A stretch of DNA of 64,000 nucleotides from assembly GCF_003597395.2 (NCBI RefSeq), contig NC_133769.1:180481993-180545992 (forward strand), read 5' to 3'. The translations under genes and the position numbers were made by a program. How positions within the stretch are numbered: the first letter of the stretch is position 1; every line of letters starts with the position of its first letter. The notes beneath the pieces are model-generated. The model saw nothing but the letters and a program-made list of their open reading frames with translations. It made no database searches and was not told where the DNA came from. This DNA comes from Chelonoidis abingdonii. Its lineage: Eukaryota > Chordata > Testudines > Testudinidae. Shown here in pieces: positions 22,747-33,892 of the stretch.

Positions 22747-23614
22747 AACCAGACTAGGTGCCCAAATGCTTGGGATTCACAGGGTGCCATGTAGTCAATG
22801 GGGTGCCAGCTGCTGACTCAGCTGCAGTCATTACTCCTGTAGAAGCAAGTAGCATTAAAGTGATTGATTACAGCCACTGTACTTTAATAGCTGGATTGGC
22901 AGAACTCCACCATAATGATATTGTCTTCCATCAATGTACATCAGAAATGAATGGTTAAAGTGCGAAGTATGAAGGACAAAATTATCTTATGTCTTAAAAG
23001 TTTGCCAGCTGTGTATTTTAAACTTTTTTTTTAAAACAAATTAGGGACAGGATGAGAGGGTCAGACTGCTCTTGATTGCTTTATGGGTTTCTTTGGAAGG
23101 CATCCTGTTCCTAAGTAGAGATTTCCCCCCTGCATATAAGCATGATGGAATAGAAGCATCTGAAGCGAAATGCATTAAATAGTTAAAGCCTTCAAACATG
23201 GTCAGTGTGAACTAGTTGTTTTCAGAGGTCTGAGCAGAAGCAGTCTGAACTGTCTGTTTATGCAGTAATGAAAGTACTGTTCCATCTTTCCAATTTATTC
23301 CTGAGGACTGGCTTCCCCTTACGTTGTATCAGAACTTGTATTAAACCAAAAAGGGAGCAATTATTTTTTCCAAGGCACTTGGATTTGAAAAGAAGCCTTG
23401 TAGGAAAATAGCTTCTGGTTAAGCAAACTTTTTGAATGTTTTTTCATCACAAGGCTAGAGTGTGAGCACCTAACCTGTTGGCTATGGTTTTTCTCCCCAT
23501 GGCAAGCCCTACAACTCTATAGATGTATAATACTTTTGCAGAAGAGGAAAGGATTGTAGATACATTTGAGAAAGGAGTATCTCAGGTACTTAGATGGCTC
23601 CCATTTTTATTGTA
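22747..23614. other. Non-coding stretch
   Basis: No supported feature. Composition is AT-rich. Confidence 0.6.
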
Positions 23615-24361
23615 TAGTACCACCTCACTTAAAGTTGCATTTTCAGGAACTTAACTATAACTTTAGGTGAAATGATGTTAAGCAAACCCAATTTCCCTAT
23701 AAGAATTAATGTAAATGGGGGGCTTAGGTTCCAGGATAATTTTTTTTTTGCCATACAGTACAGTACTATAGTTGGGAGGTGCCCCCGCCTTATCCCACAC
23801 AGGCACAGCCCACTGGCACTGCAGACAATGAGGCAGGGAAGGAGGCTGAAGGTGCTGTAGACTAGGAGAAGCAAGTTGCGCAGCAGCAGCTTCCTCTACT
23901 CTGCAAACATTGGGGCGGGGGGCTCAACCCTCAGCCCGCCCACACCACCCCTTCCCCTAAGCCCCCACCCTTAACCTGCCTCTTCTTCCCCACCTTTTAC
24001 TCCACACACCACATCCTCGCTACCCCCCCGCCTCCTGCCTGTGTCAATCAGCTGTTTTGTGGCATTGGGGAGGGAGGGGGAGCCTGTGCGCTGAATCCTC
24101 AGTCCTCCCCCCTCCCTCCTGAACACCGCAAGCCATCTCATTGCCATGGATGGGAGGAGGGGGAAGGCGCTGATCCATGGGGTCTGCCAGCAGGCGGGAG
24201 GTACTGGGGGGCATAAGGGAGCTGATGGGGGGCTGCTAGCTGTGGACAAAGCAGTCAGCCAAACAACCTTATAGTGAAGCATTGCACAACTTTAAATGGA
24301 GCATGTTCTGTAATTGAGCAGGGATGTAGGATCGAAACAACGTTAAGTGGAGAGTTACTGT
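23615..24361. mobile_element. MITE, about 745 bp, probably TA-inserting
   Basis: The left end 'agtaccacctcacttaaagt' and the right end 'acgttaagtggagagttact' are imperfect inverted repeats. The right end is followed by TA. The left half holds 'ttccctataagaattaatgt', and the right half has a GC-rich insert (about 23890-24240). A Tc1/mariner-type origin is a guess from the ends and the TA. The GC-rich interior may be a separate insertion. Confidence 0.6.
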
Positions 24362-25301
24362 AACTGTGACATTTGCCTTTTTAGTTCATAACCAAGGACC
24401 ATTCTGGCCAGCTGATATGTATCTAAGGAGAATAAACTCAGTCTTAAAGGTCTATTCTGGAAGTTGTGTTGCACTTTTTCTCCAACCAGCCTGACTCCTT
24501 GTGTTATCTAAACAACATAAAATAAAAGGTTTCCTATTTCCTAATTTGCAGGATAGTCACAATTTTGGTGGGTCTCTCTTTTGTCTTGAAAGGCTGGTTT
24601 GCAAAATATTTATAAAAATTCAGTTAAATTCAGATAAGTAAAGTTCTTCTGCATGGATTTGCTGTCATGTGTGCATTATAATTAGGTGCCATTTTGTCAA
24701 GGACTCATTTCTGACAGTTTGAGACATGTGAAAACCGTCTGGTCCAGAGAGATCAGAATCTGACTCGTACTGTGTTTAAAGTGAGGAAGACAGGTACTAG
24801 AGTGCCAAATCAGACTAAGGATTAATCTGACTTGGTAAAGAAAACAATGTGAAAGGTTATTAGTTTGAAGTGACTCACTACACACTACAATTATGCTTCT
24901 TAAAAATGATAGATAGAAAGCATTAAAGATGAGTCAAAACAAACACTTGGTCTTCCAGTTTCCTGAATATTTTTATTTTGTCCTAAAATATATGAGGGGG
25001 AGGGGAAAAGTTCATTCATCTTTTTGCATGGTGGCTGTATATTGCATATACCACTGTTTAGTTTAAAATGATGTCAAATATATTAGGCAAATTCTCTGGT
25101 CTATAAAATGGCCTAAAGCTTGCCCTTGATGGGGTGGATCTGGACAATGGAGGATTCCTCTCACATGCCAGCTCCCTCCTGCTTTAGCTAAAGCATTTTT
25201 CTGCCCCAGCAATCTCTGTCTGCTGGAATGGTTTATTGGCAGCTTTTAGGCTACATTGATTTATGCTGGAAGACTAGGTCTGTGTTGAGACAGATGATCT
25301 G
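24362..25301. other. Non-coding stretch
   Basis: Nothing recognised. Confidence 0.6.
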
Positions 25302-25735
25302 AGGGAGTGGCTCTCGACCTTTCCAGACTACTGTGCCCCTTTCAGGAGGCTGATTTGTCTTGCCTACCCCAAGTTTCAGCTCACTTAAAAACTACTTACT
25401 TACAAAATGTACTTACAAAATCAGACCTAAAAATACCAAACAGTGTCACAGCAATTGTTACTGAGAAATTGCTCACTTTCTCCTTTTTACCATAGATTTA
25501 TAAAATAAATCAGTTGGAGTGAAAAATATATATATAATTACTTACATTTCAGTGTCTAGTATATAGAGCAGTATAAACAAGTCATTGTCTGTATGAAATT
25601 TTAGTTTGTGTTGACTTCACTAGTGCTTTTTATGTAGCCTGTTGTAAAACTAGGCAAATATCTAGATGAGCTGATGTACCCACTGGAAGATGCTCGAGTA
25701 CCTCCAGGGGTATGCGTACCCCTGGCTGAGAACTG
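25302..25735. mobile_element. Non-autonomous hAT-type element
   Basis: The left end gtggctctcgacctttccag and the right end 'gtacccctggctgagaactg' form the typical imperfect inverted ends of Charlie-like hAT elements. The body is AT-rich and non-coding, with 'agagcagtataaacaagtca' in the middle. The 8-bp target duplication is not clear. It needs transposase supplied by another element. Confidence 0.7.
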
Positions 25736-26481
25736 ATTTTAGGTCCTCAAAAGTGAACTAAAGCCCATCTTGGCTCTTGCACCAACCACAGTTCAATTGG
25801 ACCAGATGCCTCGTGAAAGATGATACAAATAAAGGCGGAAATGCATATAATTGGAATAAAGTAAAAATAAAGCATGGATTCATGCTTCTTGAGGTCTGGT
25901 GAAGTTTCCAGTGCTCCTCCTTTTTTTTATTTTTTGAGCTCTTTATGCACCTTGACTCCAGGTGGGAGAGGAAATAGAAGTGCCAACATTTTATCATTAG
26001 TGACTTCGCTGGAAGCAGAAAGGGTACCAGAAAGCTGAAAAGAGTTTCTTATGAGACTTCTAGCCCAGTTCCACAGATGCAAGAGATTTGGATAAGGTAG
26101 AAATAAAAACATCTACCATTTGGGGTGCTTTTTCTAACAGAATCTTTGGCAGTTCTCCCTTGCTAGTAAGAATAAAGTCTGTGGACCACTTTCAACCCTG
26201 CTATAAGCAGCTGTGACATTCAGTTGCCCTTAAGCACAACATCTGAAAGAGAGAGGGGAAAAAAGTGAATGGAATAGCAAAGACTACAATGATCTGGGAG
26301 GATTTTTTTTAAATTGATCCATCAAATATATCACACTGTTTTGTCTGCCACACAAGTGTCAGCTAAAATAGAAATAGAGGGAAATGGGACCAATTAAGTT
26401 GAAATATCATTTCAGGGGAAACCCCAGCTCCAATGCCACAGGCATTTAAAACAAAGACTTAGTGATCAAGAGTCTGAAGTA
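25736..26481. other. Non-coding stretch
   Basis: Nothing recognised. Confidence 0.6.
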
Positions 26482-26690
26482 TGGGCTACACCTGAAACTT
26501 AAGGCAACCTAGCTATAATGCCCAGGGCTGTGAAAATGTCACACCCAGTGCCATGTGGTTAGATCGACCTAACCCTCATTGTACACTCTGCTAGGTTGAT
26601 GGAGGTATTCTAAGTACTGCCTTTCGAGGGGGTGGACTTCCTATAGCAGCAGAGAACCCCCTTCTGTCTCTGAAATAAGCGTCTACACTA
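26482..26690. mobile_element. MITE with gtctacact-type ends
   Basis: The left end tgggctacacctgaaactta is an inverted match to the right end 'aaataagcgtctacactagg'. The interior includes 'gttagatcgacctaaccctc', which is partly self-complementary. It abuts the next element without any spacer. Confidence 0.6.
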
Positions 26691-27680
26691 GGGCTGTCAA
26701 TCAGTCACAGTTAACTCACGTGATTAACTTAAAAAAATTAATCACAATTTAAAAAAAATCATGATTGCAGTTTTAATCCATTGAAATTTATTAAATATTT
26801 TTGGATTTTTTTCTACATTTTCAAATATATTGATTTCAGTTACAACACAGAATACAGAGTATACACTGCTCACTTAATATTTTGTAATAAAAATAATATA
26901 TGCACTGAAAATGATAAAAGAAATAGTATTTTTCAGTTCACCTCATGCAAGTCCTGTAGTGCAATCTGTTTATTGTGAAAATGCAACTTGCAAAGGTAGA
27001 TTTTTTTTTTGTTACATAACTGCACTTAAAAACAAAACAAACACAACTTTAGCGCCTACAAGTCCACTCAGTCCTACTTGTTCAGCCAATTGCTAAGAAA
27101 AACAAGTTTGTTTACATTTACGGGAGATAATGCTGCCCACTTCTTATTTACAATGTCACTAGAAAGTGAGAACAGGTGTTTGCATGGGACTTTAGTAGCC
27201 GTCATTCCAAGGTATTTATGTGCCAGATATGCGAAACATTTGTATGCCCCTTCATGCTTTGGCCACCATTCTAAAAGACATGCTTCCATGCTGATGACGC
27301 TTATTAAAAAAAAATAATGCATTAATTAAATTTGTGACTGAACTCCTTGGGGGAGAATTGTGTGTCTCTGGCTCTGTTTTACCTGCATTCTGCTATATAT
27401 TTCATGTTATAGTAGTCTCGGATGATGACTCAGCATACGTTCATTTTAAGAACACTTTCTCTGCAGATTTGACAAAATGCAAAGAAGGTACCAATGTAAG
27501 ATTTATAAAGATAGCTACAGCAGTCAAACCAAGGTTTAAGAATCTGAAGTGCCTTCCAAAATCCGAGAGGGATAAGGTGTGGAGCATGCTTTCAGAAGTC
27601 TTAAAAGAGCAACACTCTGATGCAGAAACTCCAGAACCCAAACCACCAAAAAAGAAAATCAGCCTTCTGCAGTACTAGTC
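26691..27680 (+). mobile_element. hAT element, ZBED/Ac-like, internally deleted and 3'-truncated
   Basis: The left tip gggctgtcaatcagtcac is followed by about 600 bp of AT-rich non-coding sequence and then by the end of a transposase frame (27334-27678). I see no matching right tip before 27690. It is a decayed non-autonomous copy. Confidence 0.6.
27334..27678 (+). pseudogene. hAT transposase C-terminal remnant
   Basis: The 114-codon frame has its informative part from about residue 55 on. It reads RFIKIATAVKPRFKNLKCL, then KSERDKVWSMLSEVLKEQ and PKPPKKKISLL. In hAT transposases this region carries a conserved (D)PRFK-L motif just before the C-terminal dimerisation part; here the usual aspartate reads K (VKPRFK). 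The first 50 codons look like untranslated sequence that happens to be open. The catalytic D-D-E residues are not present, so it cannot act as a transposase. Confidence 0.6.
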
Positions 27681-28459
27681 TCAGGGTCAAATTAGAACTT
27701 CCAGAGGAAAAAGCTGCCCGAGATGGGGAGACAAGATCAAGAGGTATCTCATATGAGGAGTGGCATTTGAGGATACTGTTCATACTGATGCCAGGAGCAG
27801 TTATGATATCTACACAGCTGCTGATGGAAGTATGCTCACCGGTAGTCCTTCTGATATGGTCACTCTACTATAGTTAAGATTGAGACCAGCCTTCTGTTTA
27901 AAAACTCAGCTTTTCTAAGTGCTCTAAAATCTACAAAGAACCTAAAGTACAAAATTGGGCCTATTTCTCCACGCTTACACTGTCAAAGGTGGCTGTTTTC
28001 CTTTGAGGAAATGTACTCTACTGTATTCAGATTACTCAGGAGGTGCTGGAACAATTTTCTGAAGAGAGAATTAAACTACACAAGCAAGTGCTTGCTAGGA
28101 GTGGGAGAGTAATTAGCAGTGGAGAGGGTGAGGGATCATTAGCACCTTACAGGGGTGCTTCACACCATCACTGACAGAAAACTTTCAAAATTCTGACGTT
28201 CTTTGCCTTTTTTAGAAAATTTTCATCTCCCCTACTGTCCCTTTCGCCTCTCTAAACAAATGTGAGTTTTGGTTATGTGAGGTTGTTTTTTTCAACCAGT
28301 GATCAAACTTGTTTGAAAATTCAAATTTTTGACTAACTTTCTCCATTTTTCAACCAACACTGCTCAGCATCTTACAAAATCAAGCCCTCATTTCGGGTCT
28401 GGTCCTGAATGGGATTCTGCTCAAAAGGGTAGAGTCTGTGGAAATGTTTATAGGTAAAC
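27681..28459. other. Non-coding stretch
   Basis: No supported feature. It precedes the left target duplication of the next Penelope fragment. Confidence 0.6.
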
Positions 28460-28468
28460 CATATTCCT
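28460..28468. repeat. Left target duplication of short PLE insertion
   Basis: The sequence catattcct recurs exactly at 29146-29154. It brackets the Penelope fragment together with the MITE inside it. Confidence 0.75.
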
Positions 28469-29145
28469 ATATCAGAAGGGCAGCCATGTTAGTCTGGATC
28501 TGTAAAAGCAAAAAGAGTCCTGTGGCACCAGGGCCGGCGCTAGGATTTCTGATGCCCTAGGCGCCGGGACATTTCGCCGCCCCCCGGGCGGGTCTCGCGG
28601 CTCTGGCGGGAGCTGCCGCAGGCATGCTGCGGCAGCTCCGCCAGAGCCGCGGCTCCCTGACCCTTCGGATTTCCTGGGGGGGCGCCCCCGGCCGCCTGGA
28701 CCGCCACGGCGGCTCCCTGACCCGGGAGCCCCGGGCGCCAGACCGCCCGGCGGCTCCCTGACCCGGGGGATTGCCCTGGGTTGCCGGGCCGCTGCAGCGG
28801 CTTCCTGACCCAGGGGCGCCTAAGCTGCCGGGCTGCCGCGGCTGCGCGCTGACCCCGGGGGCGCCCTAAGCTGCTTGGGCTGCCGCGGGCTGCGCGCTGA
28901 CCCGGGGGCGCCCTATGCTGCTGGGCTGCAGGCAGCTGCTGTGCCGGGCCAGCTCAGACTACGCAGCGGCCGCTGCAACCATTTAAAAAATTTGGGGGGG
29001 GGCGCCGCTTTTTGGCGCCCCCAAATCTTGGCGCCCTACGCAACCGCCTAGTTCACCTAAATGGTTGCACCGGCCCTGTGTGGCACCTTATAGACTAACA
29101 GACATATTGGAGCATGAGCTTTCATGGGTGAATACCCACTTTCTG
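28469..29145 (-). mobile_element. Short 5'-truncated PLE, split by a MITE
   Basis: On the minus strand the fragment reads from 'aagtgggtattcacccatga' through 'gtctgttagtctataaggtg' to the PLE 3' tip (agatccagactaac, then the last bases before 28469). Only about 119 bp of PLE remain once the inserted MITE and its 8-bp duplication are removed. It is the same family as the palindrome at 4265-6845. A 9-bp target duplication flanks it. Confidence 0.85.
28529..29078. mobile_element. GC-rich hAT-type MITE nested in the PLE
   Basis: A 550-bp element with inverted ends cagggccgg and ccggccctg, flanked by the 8-bp duplication tgtggcac (28521-28528 and 29079-29086). An 8-bp duplication is the hallmark of hAT transposases. 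The interior is strikingly GC- and CpG-rich and contains imperfect repeats of a unit with 'ggctccctgacccgggg' and 'gcgcgctgacccgggggcgc'. It has no coding capacity. Confidence 0.9.
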
Positions 29146-29154
29146 CATATTCCT
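29146..29154. repeat. Right target duplication of short PLE insertion
   Basis: Exact copy of catattcct, matching 28460-28468. Confidence 0.75.
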
Positions 29155-30799
29155 GTGTGATTTTTAGATAGTTGGAAATCTCTCTCTTTTTCAGCTAACA
29201 CTTGACAAGCTGGTTTCCAGATTTTAATTTTTTTGTCAGCTCTGTTCCTTTCTAATTTAAATAAAGTCATAATTTTGTTAGATGAAAATGAATTTCTTAA
29301 TGTAACAATATATGTTAGTATGATTTTGAAACATTAGTAGAGTAGTTGGTCTGTTTTTATACAAAGTAGGAGTTTTAGCTTAAATTAAAAAAAAAAAAAT
29401 CTGACATGGGGTTAGGGAAAAGTCCTGAAGAATGTTGGATCAGATTCTGATGTGATTCAATAAAGCTCTTTAAAATAAGTGAGGAAATCATTACAGTCAT
29501 GTGTTTTTCAGAAGAAAACAACACTGTATAGGAAATTAGCCTGTTAAAGAAATGTTGGTGAAACAAGGCAATACTTTCCATTCTACAATGACCAGCAAAT
29601 CCAATTATAAAAACTTGAAATGGTCATTCCTAACGTTCTGTAGAATTGTGACTGTGATACCTACTCGCTGTTTAGGGGGTAGCTGTGCTCTTGGAATGTT
29701 CATTATGTGTGAGGAAACCTTGCTTTTTTTTACCAAACAGGCCCCTGAAATCCTCACTATAGTCCAAATGACTTGTCTGAAATATTTTAGGCTGAAGAAT
29801 TCCTTTCTTCATGGATACCAATGACCTTGTCTTGACGTAATGGAGAGCTTCTTGTGTGGACACTGAAGTGATCTTCGTGAATATAATATCTACCCCTAAA
29901 ACACTTGGGAAGTTATCTCAGCTTGACTTAAAGGATTCTGATTCAAGGAATTTACAATTTCTGCTATTTTCGGCCGCTGTCAAAAGGCCAAACGTGCTGC
30001 ATTTCCCAGGTTACTTCAGAGGGTCTGATTATTAAAGTGTTAGTCAGATCTGATATATAGGGAATAATCCTTTTATGAAGCACAAGGACAGTCCCAATCT
30101 ATTTCCAAACAGCGCTGAAGGAAGAAATTAGAAAGATTCATAAATGAAATTGCACATCATTAAACAGGTTGGGGGAAAAAAATCTTTGAAACAAGATGAT
30201 TTGAGATATAGGGTGGGTGGAAGGTTTTTAGAGCTATGGCTGATGATTAAAAATCTGCCAACCATACTGACAAACATTTTCCGAAAAAGGGTGCTTGAAG
30301 TCAGGCCAAGTAGATATTTTAGATATCTAAATAACTGGCAATAAGTGGTCTGATTTTTCTTTTTTCAAAAGTGCTGTGCGCCCAGCAGCTCCCATTGATA
30401 TCAATGGAAGTTTTGTCGCTTCCATCATTGGGATTAGATTCAGGCTCTTAAAGAGAGATTTTTAATTTAAGATCATCAAATCTCCAAGTGTGGAAAGTAC
30501 TGTATAAATATTGGCACTGTTAATAAGCTGCTTTTTCCTCCTGATCTGATAAGTAGAGAGGAGCAAATCCTTGGGGGAAAATTCAGGAGCTAGGTTTTTG
30601 GTGGTTTTCTTTTTCTTTTTTCTTTTTTTAACCTGAGAATGAATCTGTGGTGTTACATACATTATGTACTCTTCACAGTATTTAATCCAGCAACAAAGGA
30701 ATTAAATATTTCTGAATCTGTTGCACATGGGTTAATTGAGACACTGCTGTATTCTTATTGCCTAGAAATGCCTGTGGAACAAACAAATACTAATACATC
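29155..30799. other. Non-coding stretch
   Basis: AT-rich with short A runs (near 29387-29398) and T runs (near 30610). No gene is supported. Confidence 0.6.
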
Positions 30800-30970
30800 G
30801 TTGCAACATAAGAATATTAAAAATGCCCATACTGGGTCAGACCAATGGTTCATAAGCCAGTGTCCTGTCTTCCAACAGTGGCCAATGCCAGATGCTCCAG
30901 AGGGAATGAACTGAACAGGGCAGTCATCAAGTGATCCCTCCTCTGTCTTCCAGTCCTACCAGCTGGCAGA
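30800..30970 (-). mobile_element. CR1 LINE 3' end, reverse orientation
   Basis: The order 'cccatactgggtcagaccaa', 'agtgtcctgtcttccaacag', 'tggccaatgccagatgctcc' and 'agggaatgaactgaacaggg' is the reverse complement of the CR1 tail seen at 3376-3552. The copy is severely 5'-truncated. Confidence 0.8.
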
Positions 30971-33776
30971 ATGTTCCATGCATACATGCGGAGAAAAAGC
31001 TATGTGGAATAGTATACTGACAATGAACTTTGCTATGTAGAGAAAGCTACTAGAGAACTCCCTGGAAGATGGTTCTCTTGCTCTCTGAATTTCTCGAACT
31101 CCTGGACCTTTTCTTCGTGTAATAAAAGCTGAAGACTGTGATAGCAAATTTTAAGTAAATGCTCTGTCAATTCTTCAATACACAGCTTCCAATGATTAAG
31201 GAAATGTTAGTATTTAATATAATCAAAGATATATGTGATGGAAAATACCCATTAGGTGAGTGTTCCTCCTCCTCTGCCTAAGCAGGAAGTTCCCCTTGGT
31301 ATGTTCAAGTGTTTTGTCCAGTATAGTGGACTCAGAGACAATGGCTACCATCGCTTCCTTGGAGATCATTACTACAGTTATTGGGCAGTTGATAATGTTT
31401 ATGTAGCTTACTGTATGTGCAATGTACTGAAGCAGCCAAGGCCAGATGTTTGGGGCTGTATTTTATCCTTTTCTCATAAATGGGCCAAATGCTGAGAGCT
31501 TTGCACAGGCTCTGATTGTGGTCAGCCACTGAAATGTGTGAGAGCAAAGGAGAGAAGGAGTATCCAAGGGAGGGCATGCTGGCGTCCTGGGCTGTATCCA
31601 GAAGACCCCGAAGGAATTTTGATGGAGCAGTGCAGCCATCCACACACATTCCAGTGAGCCTGAAAGGAGCAAAGTCCCTTTAGGTTTGGCTTGTTGTTTT
31701 TACTCTGGGTTTCTTCCCAGTCCTCTTTCAGGCTGACTCTTGCTGATGTTAGTGTGGGCTATCTGAGTAAGTATGGAATAGCTGAGTAAGTACCACAGGC
31801 TGGTGATCAGATTTACCATGGGATCAATTTTTAAATTTAAATACAACTTTTAGCAGAACAAAAGAAACAAACAAACTCTCCACAAATTGGCAATTACTTA
31901 ACCTGCTGCTCTCAACTTTAAATGTTGTTACCATAGGTCTTCACTTACAGTACTGTTTAAAGTGCAAGATGTGCTTTTGATTTTTAGCCAGTCTATGTGG
32001 AGTCAGAGACTAGAAGCAGCATTTTGAACTTCAGACAGAATCCTTTTGAAATGACATGTTTAGGCATTGTAGGCCTAGTTATCCTCTCTCACACGATCTC
32101 CATATGCTAGTGGAACTCCATTGACACTTCAGAGTGGAGTTATTCCTGATTTATTTCGATTTAAGTAAGAGAAAAGTCAGGTTCATTGACTTCCTTGGTC
32201 ATACTGTCCTGAGCAAGCTAACCAGAGCCTAAGGGCTTTGGGGTGAGATCAGATCATATTTTAAATCTTTTGCATTTAACTAGCATCGCTGATGTTACAG
32301 TTAAATTGCAGCTGAGGGATGACGTTCTCAGTAGCAGACAGTCTACAAACCATTCGATTTCTTTTTCTCTCTAACTGATTAGCTATTCATGTATTGATAG
32401 TAAGACTTGTTCAGCTGACTCTCAGATTGTGAATTGTATTATTTTATGACCATAATAGTTCATTAATCTGTAGTAAACAGCAATATGTATTGAGAGAGTA
32501 TTATAGAAGGCCTTTCTCTTGTAAAGTTTAAAAACACATTGCTAGCTTTGTTTTTAGCATGACTGATGAAAATACTGTATGTGTAGGCTTGGAAGGATTA
32601 GATTTCTGTCAGTAAATGTCAATTTCATGTACACACAAACTGATTGAAAAAATATTTCCATTGATTTTAGCTGAAATGCACCAATAAGCAAAGTAAGAAA
32701 AATGGTGTTTGGGAACTTATTGTAGTCATACCTAAATGTGTTGCAATGTTGGTGTTAAAACATTGTCTGACCCTCCGCCCCTAAATTCCTGCAACAATGA
32801 TAAATGTAAACTGATAACATCAATATTTTTAATTATTTTTGTCAGAATTATTAAAATATAAATTATTAACATAAAAATGGAATTCTTCAAAGTATAGAAG
32901 TATTGAAGGGGAAGAAATTGGCATATGAACAGATTGTGACCAACCACAGTCTAGGTTATAAGCACATAAACTTCTTATCAGTAAGGAGATGATTGATCTT
33001 TCCAAACTAGTTAAACATAGAAACAACACATGCTGATTTTTACCTTGGATAATTCCACTTTTTTATTCAGTGTCCTGGTGTCCCAAGATGATTTCTGGCT
33101 TCCTGACAGTTCTCCATTTTTTTTATATCATCTATCAATATACCTTTTTAAAAACTATAAAATGCTTGTTCAAGGTCTGTTGCTCTCTGATAAAATGTTT
33201 TTTCCCCCACCTGTCTCACTGTCATCACATAAGTTGCAAGTGTTTCAGGGTTAAAGCTTGTCATAACTTTTCATGCAACAACAGTACAGCAGGAGCCCAA
33301 TGAGTCAATGACTCACTCTAGCCAGTTAAAAACCTCTTCACAATCCTCTTGGTGGGGGAGGGGACAGGGCACAAGAAGGGAAGAGGTGGGCCCCTGTATT
33401 CCTCATTTCCTGCTCTCTCTGGGCAGAGAAGTGGAGGGAAGCAAGGAACAGAGTGTATAGGGGAGAGAGTGGCAGACTGAGCTTTTCCAGCTCAGATAGA
33501 GGAGCAGAGCGGATCAGAGAAAGGAGCCAGCAGAGAGGACTCAGGTGGTTTACAACTTTGAAAATATGGTACCACAAAAATGATTTGATTTGGGACAACA
33601 CAATCTTCTTACTTTGAAAGCATGAATGATATATAGATTAAGTGGTGAGTGCTAGAATATTTGACTAGAAAAAATAATTGGGAAATACATACCAAATGAC
33701 CTGAAATGAAACCAAATTTGTCTTCATGTTCCCATGGTTAGCCATCAAGCTTCTTTCTCTATTGCCTCATTATTTT
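30971..33776. other. Non-coding stretch
   Basis: No recognised gene or repeat. The overlapping minus-strand frames around 31332-31672 have no motifs. Confidence 0.6.
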
Positions 33777-33892
33777 ACACCTGTTAAATGTGGGTGTAAA
33801 ACGCTACTGGGTTAGGGTGACATTGTTTTATGCCCACTTTGCCCAGGTGTAAATAACTATACAAGATCAAGGCAATGGAGAATTGGGCCATT
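33777..33892. repeat. Short palindromic interspersed repeat
   Basis: The segment starts 'acacctgttaaatgtgggtg' and ends 'gcccaggtgtaaataact' with 'gagaattgggccattt' after it. The mirrored 'acacctg' and 'caggtgt' resemble the repeats at 3720 and 12378. Confidence 0.4.

Noticed and set aside
31332..31672. Two overlapping minus-strand frames
   Set aside because: No motifs, and the overlap in different frames suggests chance absence of stops.
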